The notes under the pieces were generated by a model. It made no database searches. It had not been told where the DNA came from and was given only the letters and a program-made list of their open reading frames with translations. A DNA stretch of 64,000 nt from SABY01 sp964593705 (GTDB lineage: Bacteria > Bacteroidota > Bacteroidia > Bacteroidales > 4484-276). Within the stretch, counting starts at the first letter, position 1; the number at the start of each line of letters is the position of its first letter. The position numbers and the translations under genes were made by a program. This document shows positions 8,585 through 15,536 of this stretch, in pieces. The stretch lies in assembly GCA_964593705.1 (NCBI GenBank), contig CAZQIV010000013.1, positions 1 to 64,000 of the forward strand, given 5' to 3'.

Positions 8585-9940
8585 TTAGTCGATGGTTTCT
8601 GAAATCATCCAATCCAGATATTCCGGTAATTTATGAACAAGATAAAAAGGAAGGTTTAGCAATGTATATGGATTCCCCAAGCGTGTTTTTCCTTTTTCCA
8701 AATGAAGTTTGCCGGAATAAACCCTCACCGCAAAGGGATGTGGCGAACTGTCGATAAACTGAAATAATGATCGTAATTTTCCGGTAGCCCCGGATTTTAC
8801 TTCCACAGGAAATATTTTGCCTTCATGCTGAAAAACAAAATCAACTTCGGCATCTGCATCTGCTCGTTCTCGTGTCCAAAAATGAAGTTCCGAAAGCGGT
8901 GAGTTTGAAAGAGCTTTTAACTCCTGAGCCGAAATGTGTTCGGACATTCTACCTTGAAAAACATCATCAATTGATTTGGCAAGTAGCATGTCCTGTTGAG
9001 CACCGGAATAAAAAATTACCAGACCTGTATCCATCATTTGAATTTTGGGAGAACGCCTGATATTTTCCTTTTGCGGGATGGTTGTGTTTGTAATTGGGTA
9101 AACTAGTTGTAGGATAAATGCTTTTTGCAGCATCTGAAAAGCTTCCGCCATTTCGCGGTTTTTGTAATCAGAACCACCAAATCCCTGAAATTTAATTCTA
9201 CTTCCTGCTAATAATAATGAATGTTTGATGGTATGTCGAATGACTTTAGTCAAGGTGTCGTTACGGGCGTACTTTTCCACATCATCCATAAATGAAACTA
9301 TCAAACCTTCATACAGAGAATTGAGTGAGTGAACCTGCTTTTCAATAGAAAAATTTTGAACAACTTCCGGCATTCCTCCAACTATCGAATAGAGTTTAAA
9401 TTTGTCCAATAATACCTGATGTAAGTTATCGGGGAATGGAATTCTTTGCAAGGCTTCACGAGCGGATAACTCACCAATGGCCAATAAAAATTCATCAAAT
9501 GTACAGGGATACATCCGGAGATATTCAACGCGACCAACCGGAAAACTTATGTTTTTTCCTATAACAGTTTCGAGTAACGAACCAGCCGCAATAACGTAAA
9601 GATGCGGCATTTCTTCATGGAAATAGCGAAGCATTTTTACCGCTTGCGGAGAATTTTGAATCTCATCAATGAAAATCAAAATCTTGGAATTTACAGATGT
9701 AATATTATGGGAAACGTAAAGTGTATCAACAATCTCCCTGATGTTCAATACCGGATCGAAATACTGAAGTTGCTTTTCATCTTCTAAATTTAGTTTGATG
9801 AATTTGTCAAATTCTTGTGCAAATTGCTCTACAACAGTTGTTTTTCCAACCTGGCGTGCTCCTCTTAAAATTAATGGCTTACGATTGGATTTTCCCGCCC
9901 ATTTCCTAAGATCTTGAATGATTGTTCTTTGAAATATCAT
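8585..9940 (-). CDS. AAA ATPase with C-terminal DUF4143 (PD-(D/E)XK-like) domain
   Basis: 451 aa. Walker A (GARQVGKTT) lies at about residues 26-34, Walker B (LIFIDEIQ) near 90, and the C-terminal domain carries AEVDFVF ... FPVEVKSG, the D...ExK pattern of the restriction-endonuclease-like fold found in DUF4143 proteins. This family is abundant in Bacteroidota and often present in many copies; its function is not established, though roles in DNA-linked conflict or regulation have been proposed. It is a full-length copy. It ends 139 bp upstream of the DUF4007 gene on the same strand but is probably separate from that operon, which has its own candidate promoter. Its upstream region holds three evenly spaced palindromes, annotated separately, suggesting specific transcriptional control. 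Confidence 0.85.
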   Translation of the reverse strand: MIFQRTIIQDLRKWAGKSNRKPLILRGARQVGKTTVVEQFAQEFDKFIKLNLEDEKQLQYFDPVLNIREIVDTLYVSHNITSVNSKILIFIDEIQNSPQAVKMLRYFHEEMPHLYVIAAGSLLETVIGKNISFPVGRVEYLRMYPCTFDEFLLAIGELSAREALQRIPFPDNLHQVLLDKFKLYSIVGGMPEVVQNFSIEKQVHSLNSLYEGLIVSFMDDVEKYARNDTLTKVIRHTIKHSLLLAGSRIKFQGFGGSDYKNREMAEAFQMLQKAFILQLVYPITNTTIPQKENIRRSPKIQMMDTGLVIFYSGAQQDMLLAKSIDDVFQGRMSEHISAQELKALSNSPLSELHFWTRERADADAEVDFVFQHEGKIFPVEVKSGATGKLRSLFQFIDSSPHPFAVRVYSGKLHLEKGKTRLGNPYTLLNLPFYLVHKLPEYLDWMISETID

Positions 9941-9969
9941 AACGTATTATTAATCAATACCAATGTTTG

Positions 9970-10050
9970 ATTTAGGGGGTAAATTTACTATTTATTTGTA
10001 TAATTTAGGGGGTAAATATTATCAATTCTTGTATAATTTAGGGGGTAAAT
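9970..10050 (-). promoter_or_regulatory. Three palindromic operator-like sites with exact 33-bp period
   Basis: The 15-bp sequence ATTTAGGGGGTAAAT occurs at 9970-9984, 10003-10017 and 10036-10050. The arms ATTTA/TAAAT are inverted repeats around a five-base G (or C) core, and all three copies are identical. The period is exactly 33 bp, about three helical turns, so bound proteins would lie on one face of the DNA. The two 18-bp spacers both end in TTGTATA. The array begins 30 bp upstream of the DUF4143 ATPase start. I infer an operator array controlling that gene. The wider interval 9941-10354 otherwise holds only the duplicated RNase H tail (separate entry) and unfeatured AT-rich DNA. Confidence 0.6.
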
Positions 10051-10085
10051 CCGGGAAACCGAATCAATAATAATATTTTGACATG

Positions 10086-10198
10086 GAGACAAGGCATGCC
10101 TTGTCTCTACAACAGCAAAAATTATTTCCTCCCGAAATCGGCGGGTATTTCGCCCCAGTTTTCGGTGTCCCATTTCAGGATGGGGGTTTGCCGATGTT
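10086..10198. repeat. Duplicated fragment: palindrome plus 3' tail of the RNase H gene
   Basis: A perfect 22-bp palindrome (half-site GAGACAAGGCA, 10086-10107) is followed by about 70 bp (10126-10195) nearly identical to the last codons of the RNase H gene at 11089-11160. In both places the same type of palindrome stands just outside the gene's 3' end with a similar spacing, so the whole block of about 110 bp is a second copy of 11055-11167. It is a non-coding remnant; the ORF through it has no independent support. Confidence 0.8.
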
Positions 10199-10354
10199 AT
10201 TCTATACTCTGGAAAGAAATCTTCTTATCATCTAAAAAGATTTTTTAGTTTTTGGCAGAGAGTTGACCGGAGTTTAGAGAAAGTTTTATTGTCAGATTTT
10301 GATTAATTTTGTAAAGTAACTATTTTATATTACCACACTGAATATTATTTTGCA

Positions 10355-10588
10355 ATGCCAACAGTACTAAGGGTAAAAGGATTCCGTTTTTTCTTTTATA
10401 TTAATGATCATACACCAATGCACATTCACATTGAAAAAGGAGATGGCACAGCAAAATTTACCCTTGAACCCATCGAACTGGTAAAATCGAAACGGCTAAA
10501 AGCTTCAGAAATATCAGAAATTAGAAAATTGATCATTGAAAACATTGAACATTTTAAATTTAAATGGGATGAGTACTTTAACAATTAA
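10355..10588 (+). CDS. DUF4160 domain protein
   Basis: 77 aa. The sequence PTVLRVKGFRFFFYINDH followed by PMHIHIEKG is the hallmark of DUF4160. DUF4160 genes are very often followed by DUF2442 genes, as here, and the pair is suspected to be a toxin-antitoxin-like module, though the activity is not established. The ATG at 10355 is the only good start. The next gene begins inside this one, so the two are translationally coupled. Confidence 0.85.
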   Translation: MPTVLRVKGFRFFFYINDHTPMHIHIEKGDGTAKFTLEPIELVKSKRLKASEISEIRKLIIENIEHFKFKWDEYFNN

Positions 10589-10802
10589 TAAATCTACTTG
10601 TGCGAATAAGCTTTGGTTTAGCGAGGATAAAATGCATGTCAGGCTTGACGATGGCCGGGAACTTGCCGTTCCTATCGAGTGGTTCCCCAGCTTAAGGGAT
10701 GCCACCGATGAACAAAGAAACCGATGGAGATTTATTGGAGGTGGTGAAGGAATCCATTGGGAAGATTTGGACGAAGACATCCTGGTTGATGGCTTGTTAT
10801 GA
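10569..10802 (+). CDS. DUF2442 domain protein
   Basis: 77 aa from the ATG at 10569; an upstream in-frame ATG at 10536 is less likely because family members start close to this point. The core MHVRLDDGRELAVPIEWFP followed by RNRWRFIGGGEGIHWE is diagnostic of DUF2442. It overlaps the DUF4160 gene by 20 bp in another frame. DUF2442 proteins are often partners of DUF4160 proteins. No catalytic motif is visible. Confidence 0.85.
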   Translation: MSTLTINKSTCANKLWFSEDKMHVRLDDGRELAVPIEWFPSLRDATDEQRNRWRFIGGGEGIHWEDLDEDILVDGLL

Positions 10803-10853
10803 TCACTCTCCTTTTTTGCTATTTGTCAAATTCATACCTATCCCAAGCTTAAA

Positions 10854-11034
10854 TAGTATCCGTCCATAAAGTCGAATATTTTTTGATTTTGCCCACGCGA
10901 CCCCTTAGTCCCCTAAAGGGGAGACCCCTCGCTACCAATGCGTTGGGTGGTTCTCCCCTTTAGGGAAGCCAGCCTTGCCGGCTAGGCAGGTTAGAGGGGT
11001 GCGTGGTGGGTTGCAACTTTATGGACACACACTA
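10854..11034. mobile_element. MITE-like element, family 2 (TIR AGTGTGTGTCCATAAAGT)
   Basis: The 181-bp element has terminal inverted repeats matching at about 15 of 18 positions: left AGTATCCGTCCATAAAGT, right (reverse complement) AGTGTGTGTCCATAAAGT. It contains no ORF. The inside holds an inverted pair around CCCCTTTAGGG/CCCTAAAGGGG and an oligo tail similar to 22225-22323. Related ends are seen near 18216, 21225, 21355, 34535 and 49151. No transposase for it is in the window. Confidence 0.55.
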
Positions 11035-11054
11035 AATAGACTTTTCTCCAAAAG

Positions 11055-11076
11055 GAGACATTGCATGCCTTGTCTC
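11055..11076. repeat. Dispersed palindrome, imperfect copy
   Basis: A 22-bp imperfect version of the palindrome with half-site GAGACAAGGCA, located directly after the RNase H gene 3' end. The perfect copies are at 10086-10107 and 23923-23946. In transcript form it would make a hairpin, but no U-run follows. Confidence 0.6.
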
Positions 11077-11088
11077 TACAATACAAAA

Positions 11089-11724
11089 TCACTTCCGTCC
11101 GAAATCGGCGGGTATTTCGCCCCAGTTTTCGGTGTCCCATTTCAGGATAGGGTTTTGCCAACTGTTGTTTTTTAACCAGGCCATAGCCCGCCTCATCATC
11201 TCAAACACTTTCTTATTTCCCGGGGTTTCGACAAGGTTGGTGTTTATTTGTTTTTTTCTTACCCAGGCCATGGCGGTCATTGAGTCGGAGTAGATGGGGG
11301 TGTTTTTTTTCTGTTGCCTGAGCATGGCCAAAGCATGTACCAGGGCAAGAAATTCGCCAATATTGTTGGTGGCATCATTAAAGGGGCCGGCATGAAAAAT
11401 CTGAATCCCGGAGCCGGTATCCACGCACTGGTATTCCATTACACCGGGGTTGCCGCTACAAGCCGCATCCACCGACCAGCTATCGAGGTTTGCTTCATTT
11501 GCTCCGGAGGGTGTTTTTTTTGATGGCTTTTTTTCCCCCTTTTTTCCAATATAATCCCACATATTGCCATGATACGCAAGTTTAGCCTGTGCCTCGTTGG
11601 GAAAAGCCATAAAATATGCCCCGTTGAAATTCTTGGTTTGCTGCTGACATTCAGCCCAGCTTTTATAAATGCCGGGTTGTACGCCCTTCCAAACCACATA
11701 ATATTTCTGACTTTTTTTGGCCAT
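11089..11724 (-). CDS. Ribonuclease H family protein with viroplasmin (Cauli_VI) domain
   Basis: 211 aa from the ATG at 11724. Residues 1-50 (KYYVVWKGVQPGIYKSW ... GAYFMAF) form the caulimovirus viroplasmin-like domain found at the N-terminus of many type 1 RNases H, where it binds RNA/DNA hybrids. The catalytic domain follows with DAACSGNPG (first Asp), NNIGEFLAL (Glu), YSDS (Asp) and a final Asp in PADFGRK. It cleaves RNA in RNA:DNA hybrids such as R-loops and primers. The C-terminal codons are duplicated about 970 bp downstream (10126-10195). Confidence 0.9.
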   Translation of the reverse strand: MAKKSQKYYVVWKGVQPGIYKSWAECQQQTKNFNGAYFMAFPNEAQAKLAYHGNMWDYIGKKGEKKPSKKTPSGANEANLDSWSVDAACSGNPGVMEYQCVDTGSGIQIFHAGPFNDATNNIGEFLALVHALAMLRQQKKNTPIYSDSMTAMAWVRKKQINTNLVETPGNKKVFEMMRRAMAWLKNNSWQNPILKWDTENWGEIPADFGRK

Positions 11725-11769
11725 CATTAAAATCAATTAGTTTTGCAAATTGAAAAAAGTTTGACAAAA

Positions 11770-12141
11770 ATGAAGAAAATTATTTTCTATCTCTCAATTT
11801 TTTTAAGTGTCCTGATTTCAGTTTATGCGTATTTGCTTGTTTTTGAAGATATCAACGAATTTCAACTTTTTCTGTTTTCGCTCACTTCAGTTTTCTTTTT
11901 GATATTTGGCAGCTATGGATTGTATGCCGAAATGCTATGGAAAAAATTCCGTGCGAAAGGAATAAACGAAAACCTGTACGTTGAAGCCAATTATTATGTC
12001 CAGAAAAAAGGTTTTTTCGGGCGCTTGTTTTTGTTTCCTTTCATCAAAATCAAATCATCCAATTCTATTGTTGTTTCACTTTTGGGAGCCTTTGCCTGGG
12101 TGATTATTATTTCCATACTTTTTAAAGCCATTTTTGGTTAA
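11770..12141 (+). CDS. Small membrane protein, unknown function
   Basis: 123 aa, starting at the ATG at 11770 (MKKIIFYLS); an earlier in-frame start at 11743 would add a polar leader and overlap the promoter region of the divergent RNase H gene. Three hydrophobic segments, near residues 3-25, 30-52 and 95-120, suggest an inner-membrane protein with a basic cytoplasmic loop. I do not recognise a family. It is transcribed toward the GldH-like gene, 74 bp away. Confidence 0.6.
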   Translation: MKKIIFYLSIFLSVLISVYAYLLVFEDINEFQLFLFSLTSVFFLIFGSYGLYAEMLWKKFRAKGINENLYVEANYYVQKKGFFGRLFLFPFIKIKSSNSIVVSLLGAFAWVIIISILFKAIFG

Positions 12142-12215
12142 CGATTCAATTTTTTTTAATTATGAAATATCCATTTAATTTCATCCGTGCATCGGTGGCT
12201 AATTTTTTTATTCTT

Positions 12216-12680
12216 ATGAAAAAATATTTTGTTTTCGCTTTATTATTAATGATTATCCTGGCCGGCTGCCGGCAGGACAATTCCATTTCGCAAATCCGCA
12301 ACTTTACAGATAGTACCTGGCAACGTTTCGATTATTTAAATTTCGATTTTCAAATTGAAGAAATTGAGAAACCTTACGATATTTTGGTTTTGCTGAGAAC
12401 CACCGAAGATTTTCCTTCACAGTCACTCATCATCAATCTTGTAATGAATTTACCCTCGGGCGAGGAGCGGATAAGAGAGTACAAGCTTGAAGTAAAAGAT
12501 GGGGATGGTGAAATGTTAGGAGAGAAAAAGGCCGGCTACTACGAGCGGTTTATTTCCATTCGGAAAGAAATGAAATTTAGTGAAACGGGCCTGTTGAAAT
12601 TTGAAATAGAAAACCTGATGAGCAAATATTACACTCCTGGAGTTGTGGAATTCGGGATTGTACTGGAACCTTCCAAATAG
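12216..12680 (+). CDS. gldH: GldH-like gliding-motility lipoprotein
   Basis: 154 aa from the ATG at 12216, chosen because it places a typical lipoprotein signal directly at the N-terminus (MKKYFVFALLLMIILAGC, lipobox LAGC). The body has the GldH pattern: a Trp-containing start (STWQRFDYLNFDF), a strand with LLRTTEDFPSQSL, a central DGDGEMLGEKKAG turn resembling the DxxGxWLGxG of GldH, and a GVVEFGIVLEP end. GldH is an outer-membrane-facing lipoprotein needed for gliding/T9SS in Flavobacterium; homologues also exist in non-gliding species. The stop codon TAG is formed by the TA target site plus the first G of an inserted MITE-like element, so the native C-terminus may have been slightly altered. 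Confidence 0.65.
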   Translation: MKKYFVFALLLMIILAGCRQDNSISQIRNFTDSTWQRFDYLNFDFQIEEIEKPYDILVLLRTTEDFPSQSLIINLVMNLPSGEERIREYKLEVKDGDGEMLGEKKAGYYERFISIRKEMKFSETGLLKFEIENLMSKYYTPGVVEFGIVLEPSK

Positions 12681-12981
12681 GGCTTGCTGAAAAACACAAA
12701 ACCATATCGTTAACTTTAATATTTCGGTGCTCTGCACCTCCCGTATCAATTCTAATTGATGTTTCTACAAATATTATCGCCACTCTGTGGCTTATCTTTC
12801 AGGTGCAGAGCACCGGTAATCTTTGTAGAATTTTATCCGGCAATGGGGAAAAAGGTGCAGCGCACCGTAATATTAAATGTAAGGGTTTTTGAATAATCGT
12901 ACAAAAAACCTTGCATAAAAGCACAACATTATTTATGCAATGAGTTAAATACCAAATTGTTACAAATTTTTCAGCAGACCC
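12680..12981. mobile_element. MITE-like element, family 1 (TIR GGGCTTGCTGAAAAA), copy 1
   Basis: A 302-bp non-coding element flanked by TA on both sides (678-679 and 982-983 of the 12 kb block). The left end GGGCTTGCTGAAAAA and the reverse complement of the right end, GGGTCTGCTGAAAAA, match at 13 of 15 positions. TA duplications are typical of IS630/Tc1-type transposition. The interior contains an inverted repeat built on GGTGCTCTGCACC. The second copy is at 29258-29453 and shares the first 35 bp and the right end. The remaining DNA up to 13187 shows no gene. Confidence 0.65.
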
Positions 12982-13187
12982 TAAATAGCAGTACGCAGTC
13001 TTCAGTCCACAGTTCGTAGTCTTTAGTTCACAGTCCAAGCTATGCTGGGAAAACATGAAATCGAATTCCGAATTTTCAGTGATTTTTTGACTATTATTCA
13101 GGCTGGTATTTTAATTGAAAAATACAATCCCGCTATATTATATTTTAAAGTTTGAGATAGTGTGTTCCGGAAAAAATGTATGCTTTG

Positions 13188-13392
13188 AACTCCTGATCCA
13201 TAAGTTACAGACCAATTAGTTACAACTTTTTGTCGTAATTTAGTGTGTTGCTAAATCAATAATTTTTTGTTCTTTTTTGTTTAGCCATAGGCATCCCCTT
13301 GGGAGTGGTTCTGAGTGAACTAAGTGTAAGTGGTGAATTTTTGAAAGTTACCACTGAGGCACTGAGGACACAAAGAGTCACTAAGATGGTTT
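13188..13392. repeat. Long diverged dispersed repeat, copy 1
   Basis: About 200 bp resemble 48901-49100 in the same orientation, including the shared stretches GTCGTAATTTAGTGTGT, GTGGTTCTGAGTGA and GAAAGTTACCAC. Identity looks like roughly 75-80% with indels. Neither copy encodes an ORF with support. The stretch 13393-13531 after it holds only a short CGGGC-GAA-GCCCG hairpin and no gene. Confidence 0.6.
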
Positions 13393-13531
13393 TTCGGGAC
13401 TGAAGACTGCCAATCCCGAAAAATAGAAAATCTGTGATTTTCGTAATTTTTCGAGCCCGCTTTGCCGCCAGTGCAGGCTTTTGTATAGGCGAGGCAGGGA
13501 TGCACGGGCGAAGCCCGGCACTGAGGACTTA

Positions 13532-14464
13532 TTACAAATCCTCCCCCAAAATACCCTTAACTTTAATCCTGTCGATAATAAGACGGCGGCGTAGCAGGTC
13601 AAGGTCACGGAATTTTTTTTCAGGGCGGGTGTGTTCCAGGAAATAAATGGAAACCTCTTCGCCATAAATATCCTGGTCGAAATCGAAAATATGTGCTTCG
13701 ATGGTGAGCACATTCACAGCAAGTGTGGGCCTTATACCAATGTTACTCATGCCCTTGTATAATTTGCCCTTCCATTCAAGCAAAACAGCATAAACGCCAT
13801 ATTCGGGGATGATCTTGTCGGGTTCATCGGGTTTTACGTTTGCGGTTGGGAAGCCAATGGTTCGCCCCAACTGATTGCCCTTAACAACCTCACCAGATAT
13901 TGAAAAATTATAGCCCAGGAATTTTGTGGCTGTTTTCATATCGCCACGGCTTATCACTTCGCGTATCTTTGAGCTACTCACGGCGATTTTTTCGATATCC
14001 TGCATTTCAATTTTTTCTACTTCAAAATTATATTTTGTGCCCATCTCTCTCAAAAATTCCAGGTTTCCTTTACGGTCTTTGCCAAAATGATGATCGTAAC
14101 CAATAATCACTTTCACAGGCCGGATAGGATCGACAAGATATTTTTTTACAAATTCTTCGGAGCTGGTCAGGGCGAAATCTTTTGTAAATTCAATGCAAAC
14201 CAAATTATCAACACCAAGCTTTTCAAAGAGTTTTATTTTTTCCTTTCGGGAAATGATAATTTTCAAATTAAAGCCGGGTTGCAGCACTTTACGTGGATGC
14301 GGAAAAAAGGTAACCACAACGCTTTGCCCTCCCATTGATCGGGCAGTATTTACAAGCTTCCCGATTACTTTCTGGTGTCCGATGTGGAGGCCGTCGAAGG
14401 TACCTACAGTTACCACCGCTTTTGGGATGGATGCAATATCTGATATGTTATGATAAATTTTCAC
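13532..14464 (-). CDS. ribF: Bifunctional riboflavin kinase/FAD synthetase
   Basis: 310 aa, the normal length for RibF. The FAD synthetase (nucleotidyltransferase) domain carries GTFDGLHIGH at residues 21-30 and SSSKIRE near 160; the C-terminal riboflavin kinase domain carries GRTIGFPTANV near 200 and a conserved EAHIFDFDQDIYG. It converts riboflavin to FMN and then FAD in the cytoplasm. It lies 26 bp downstream of asd on the same strand and may be co-transcribed with it. Confidence 0.95.
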   Translation of the reverse strand: MKIYHNISDIASIPKAVVTVGTFDGLHIGHQKVIGKLVNTARSMGGQSVVVTFFPHPRKVLQPGFNLKIIISRKEKIKLFEKLGVDNLVCIEFTKDFALTSSEEFVKKYLVDPIRPVKVIIGYDHHFGKDRKGNLEFLREMGTKYNFEVEKIEMQDIEKIAVSSSKIREVISRGDMKTATKFLGYNFSISGEVVKGNQLGRTIGFPTANVKPDEPDKIIPEYGVYAVLLEWKGKLYKGMSNIGIRPTLAVNVLTIEAHIFDFDQDIYGEEVSIYFLEHTRPEKKFRDLDLLRRRLIIDRIKVKGILGEDL

Positions 14465-14490
14465 TTCTTTTATTTCCGTTGATCTACAAA

Positions 14491-15480
14491 TTAAACCAAA
14501 TTATTTTGGATAAGATATGCTGCAATTTGAACGGCATTGGTGGCGGCTCCTTTGCGAAGGTTGTCGCTCACAACCCAAAGATTGAGCGATTTAGGCTGCG
14601 ACAAGTCACGGCGGATACGGCCAACAAAAACCTCGTCCTTATCGGCGGCATCCAAAGGCATCGGGTAAAGATTGTTCACAGGGTCATCCACAACTGAAAT
14701 TCCCGGCATTTCCTGTAACAATCGTTTTACTTCACTGATTTCAAAATCATTTTCAAATTCAATATTTATGGCTTCGGAATGGCCGCCAAAAACCGGAACA
14801 CGTACAACAGTTGCAGTTACCCGGATGTTTTGATCGCCAAGAATTTTCCGGGTTTCATCCACCAGCTTTTGCTCTTCCGAGGTATAACCATCGCTATTAA
14901 AATCGCCGCCATGCGGTATTAAATTTAAATGAATGGGATGTGGATATGCTTTTTCGCCGGCAATTCCTTTTTGCTCGTTGACAAGCTGATTCATGCCTTT
15001 CATCCCCGAACCGCTTACCGATTGATATGTAGAAACCACCAATCTTTTAATTATAAAAGCCTTGTGCAAGGGAGCAAGAGCTAAAACCATCTGAATTGTT
15101 GAGCAGTTTGGGTTGGCAATAATTTTTGTTTCGGAGCTAATGGTGTGCCCGTTAATTTCAGGAACCACGAGCGGTACATTATCATTTAGCCGCCAGGCCG
15201 ATGAATTGTCGATTACAAAAGTTCCCTGTCCGGCAAACTTTTCAGCCCATGCTTTTGAGGTAGCGCCTCCTGCAGAAAAAATTGCAATATCCGGTTTGTG
15301 ATTTACGGCCTCAGCGAGCGAAATTACCGTGAGCTCACCAAATTCCCCTGAAATAACTTTTCCCACAGACCTTTCAGAAGCTACTGCGAGAAGCGTTTCC
15401 GGCTGAATATTTTGTTCCGTTAAAACCCTGAGCATCTTTTGACCTACAAGTCCCGTTGCACCAACTACTGCTATCTTCAT
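14491..15480 (-). CDS. asd: Aspartate-semialdehyde dehydrogenase
   Basis: 329 aa. The N-terminal Rossmann motif is VVGATGLVGQ; the catalytic cysteine is C126 in NPNCSTIQ, followed by the conserved SYQSVSGSG-type segment (here STYQSVSGSG) and a GGHSEAINIEF motif near the dimer interface. It makes aspartate semialdehyde from aspartyl phosphate with NADPH, feeding lysine/diaminopimelate, threonine and methionine synthesis. The start ATG at 15480 gives an exact family N-terminus. Confidence 0.95.
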   Translation of the reverse strand: MKIAVVGATGLVGQKMLRVLTEQNIQPETLLAVASERSVGKVISGEFGELTVISLAEAVNHKPDIAIFSAGGATSKAWAEKFAGQGTFVIDNSSAWRLNDNVPLVVPEINGHTISSETKIIANPNCSTIQMVLALAPLHKAFIIKRLVVSTYQSVSGSGMKGMNQLVNEQKGIAGEKAYPHPIHLNLIPHGGDFNSDGYTSEEQKLVDETRKILGDQNIRVTATVVRVPVFGGHSEAINIEFENDFEISEVKRLLQEMPGISVVDDPVNNLYPMPLDAADKDEVFVGRIRRDLSQPKSLNLWVVSDNLRKGAATNAVQIAAYLIQNNLV

Positions 15481-15536
15481 TCGAGCTAAAAATATTTGAT
15501 TTTGCGCAAAAATAGTATATTTACCCCATTGATTAA

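Noticed and set aside
9970..10050. Mini CRISPR array
   Set aside because: Repeats are only 15 bp, palindromic, with similar 18-bp spacers ending in the same TTGTATA, and no cas gene is nearby.
9988..10173. 61-codon minus-strand ORF through the operator sites
   Set aside because: It is created by the repeated sites and the duplicated RNase H tail; composition is not protein-like.
12516..12783. Minus-strand ORFs over the GldH gene end
   Set aside because: They lie across the GldH gene and the MITE and lack protein-like features.
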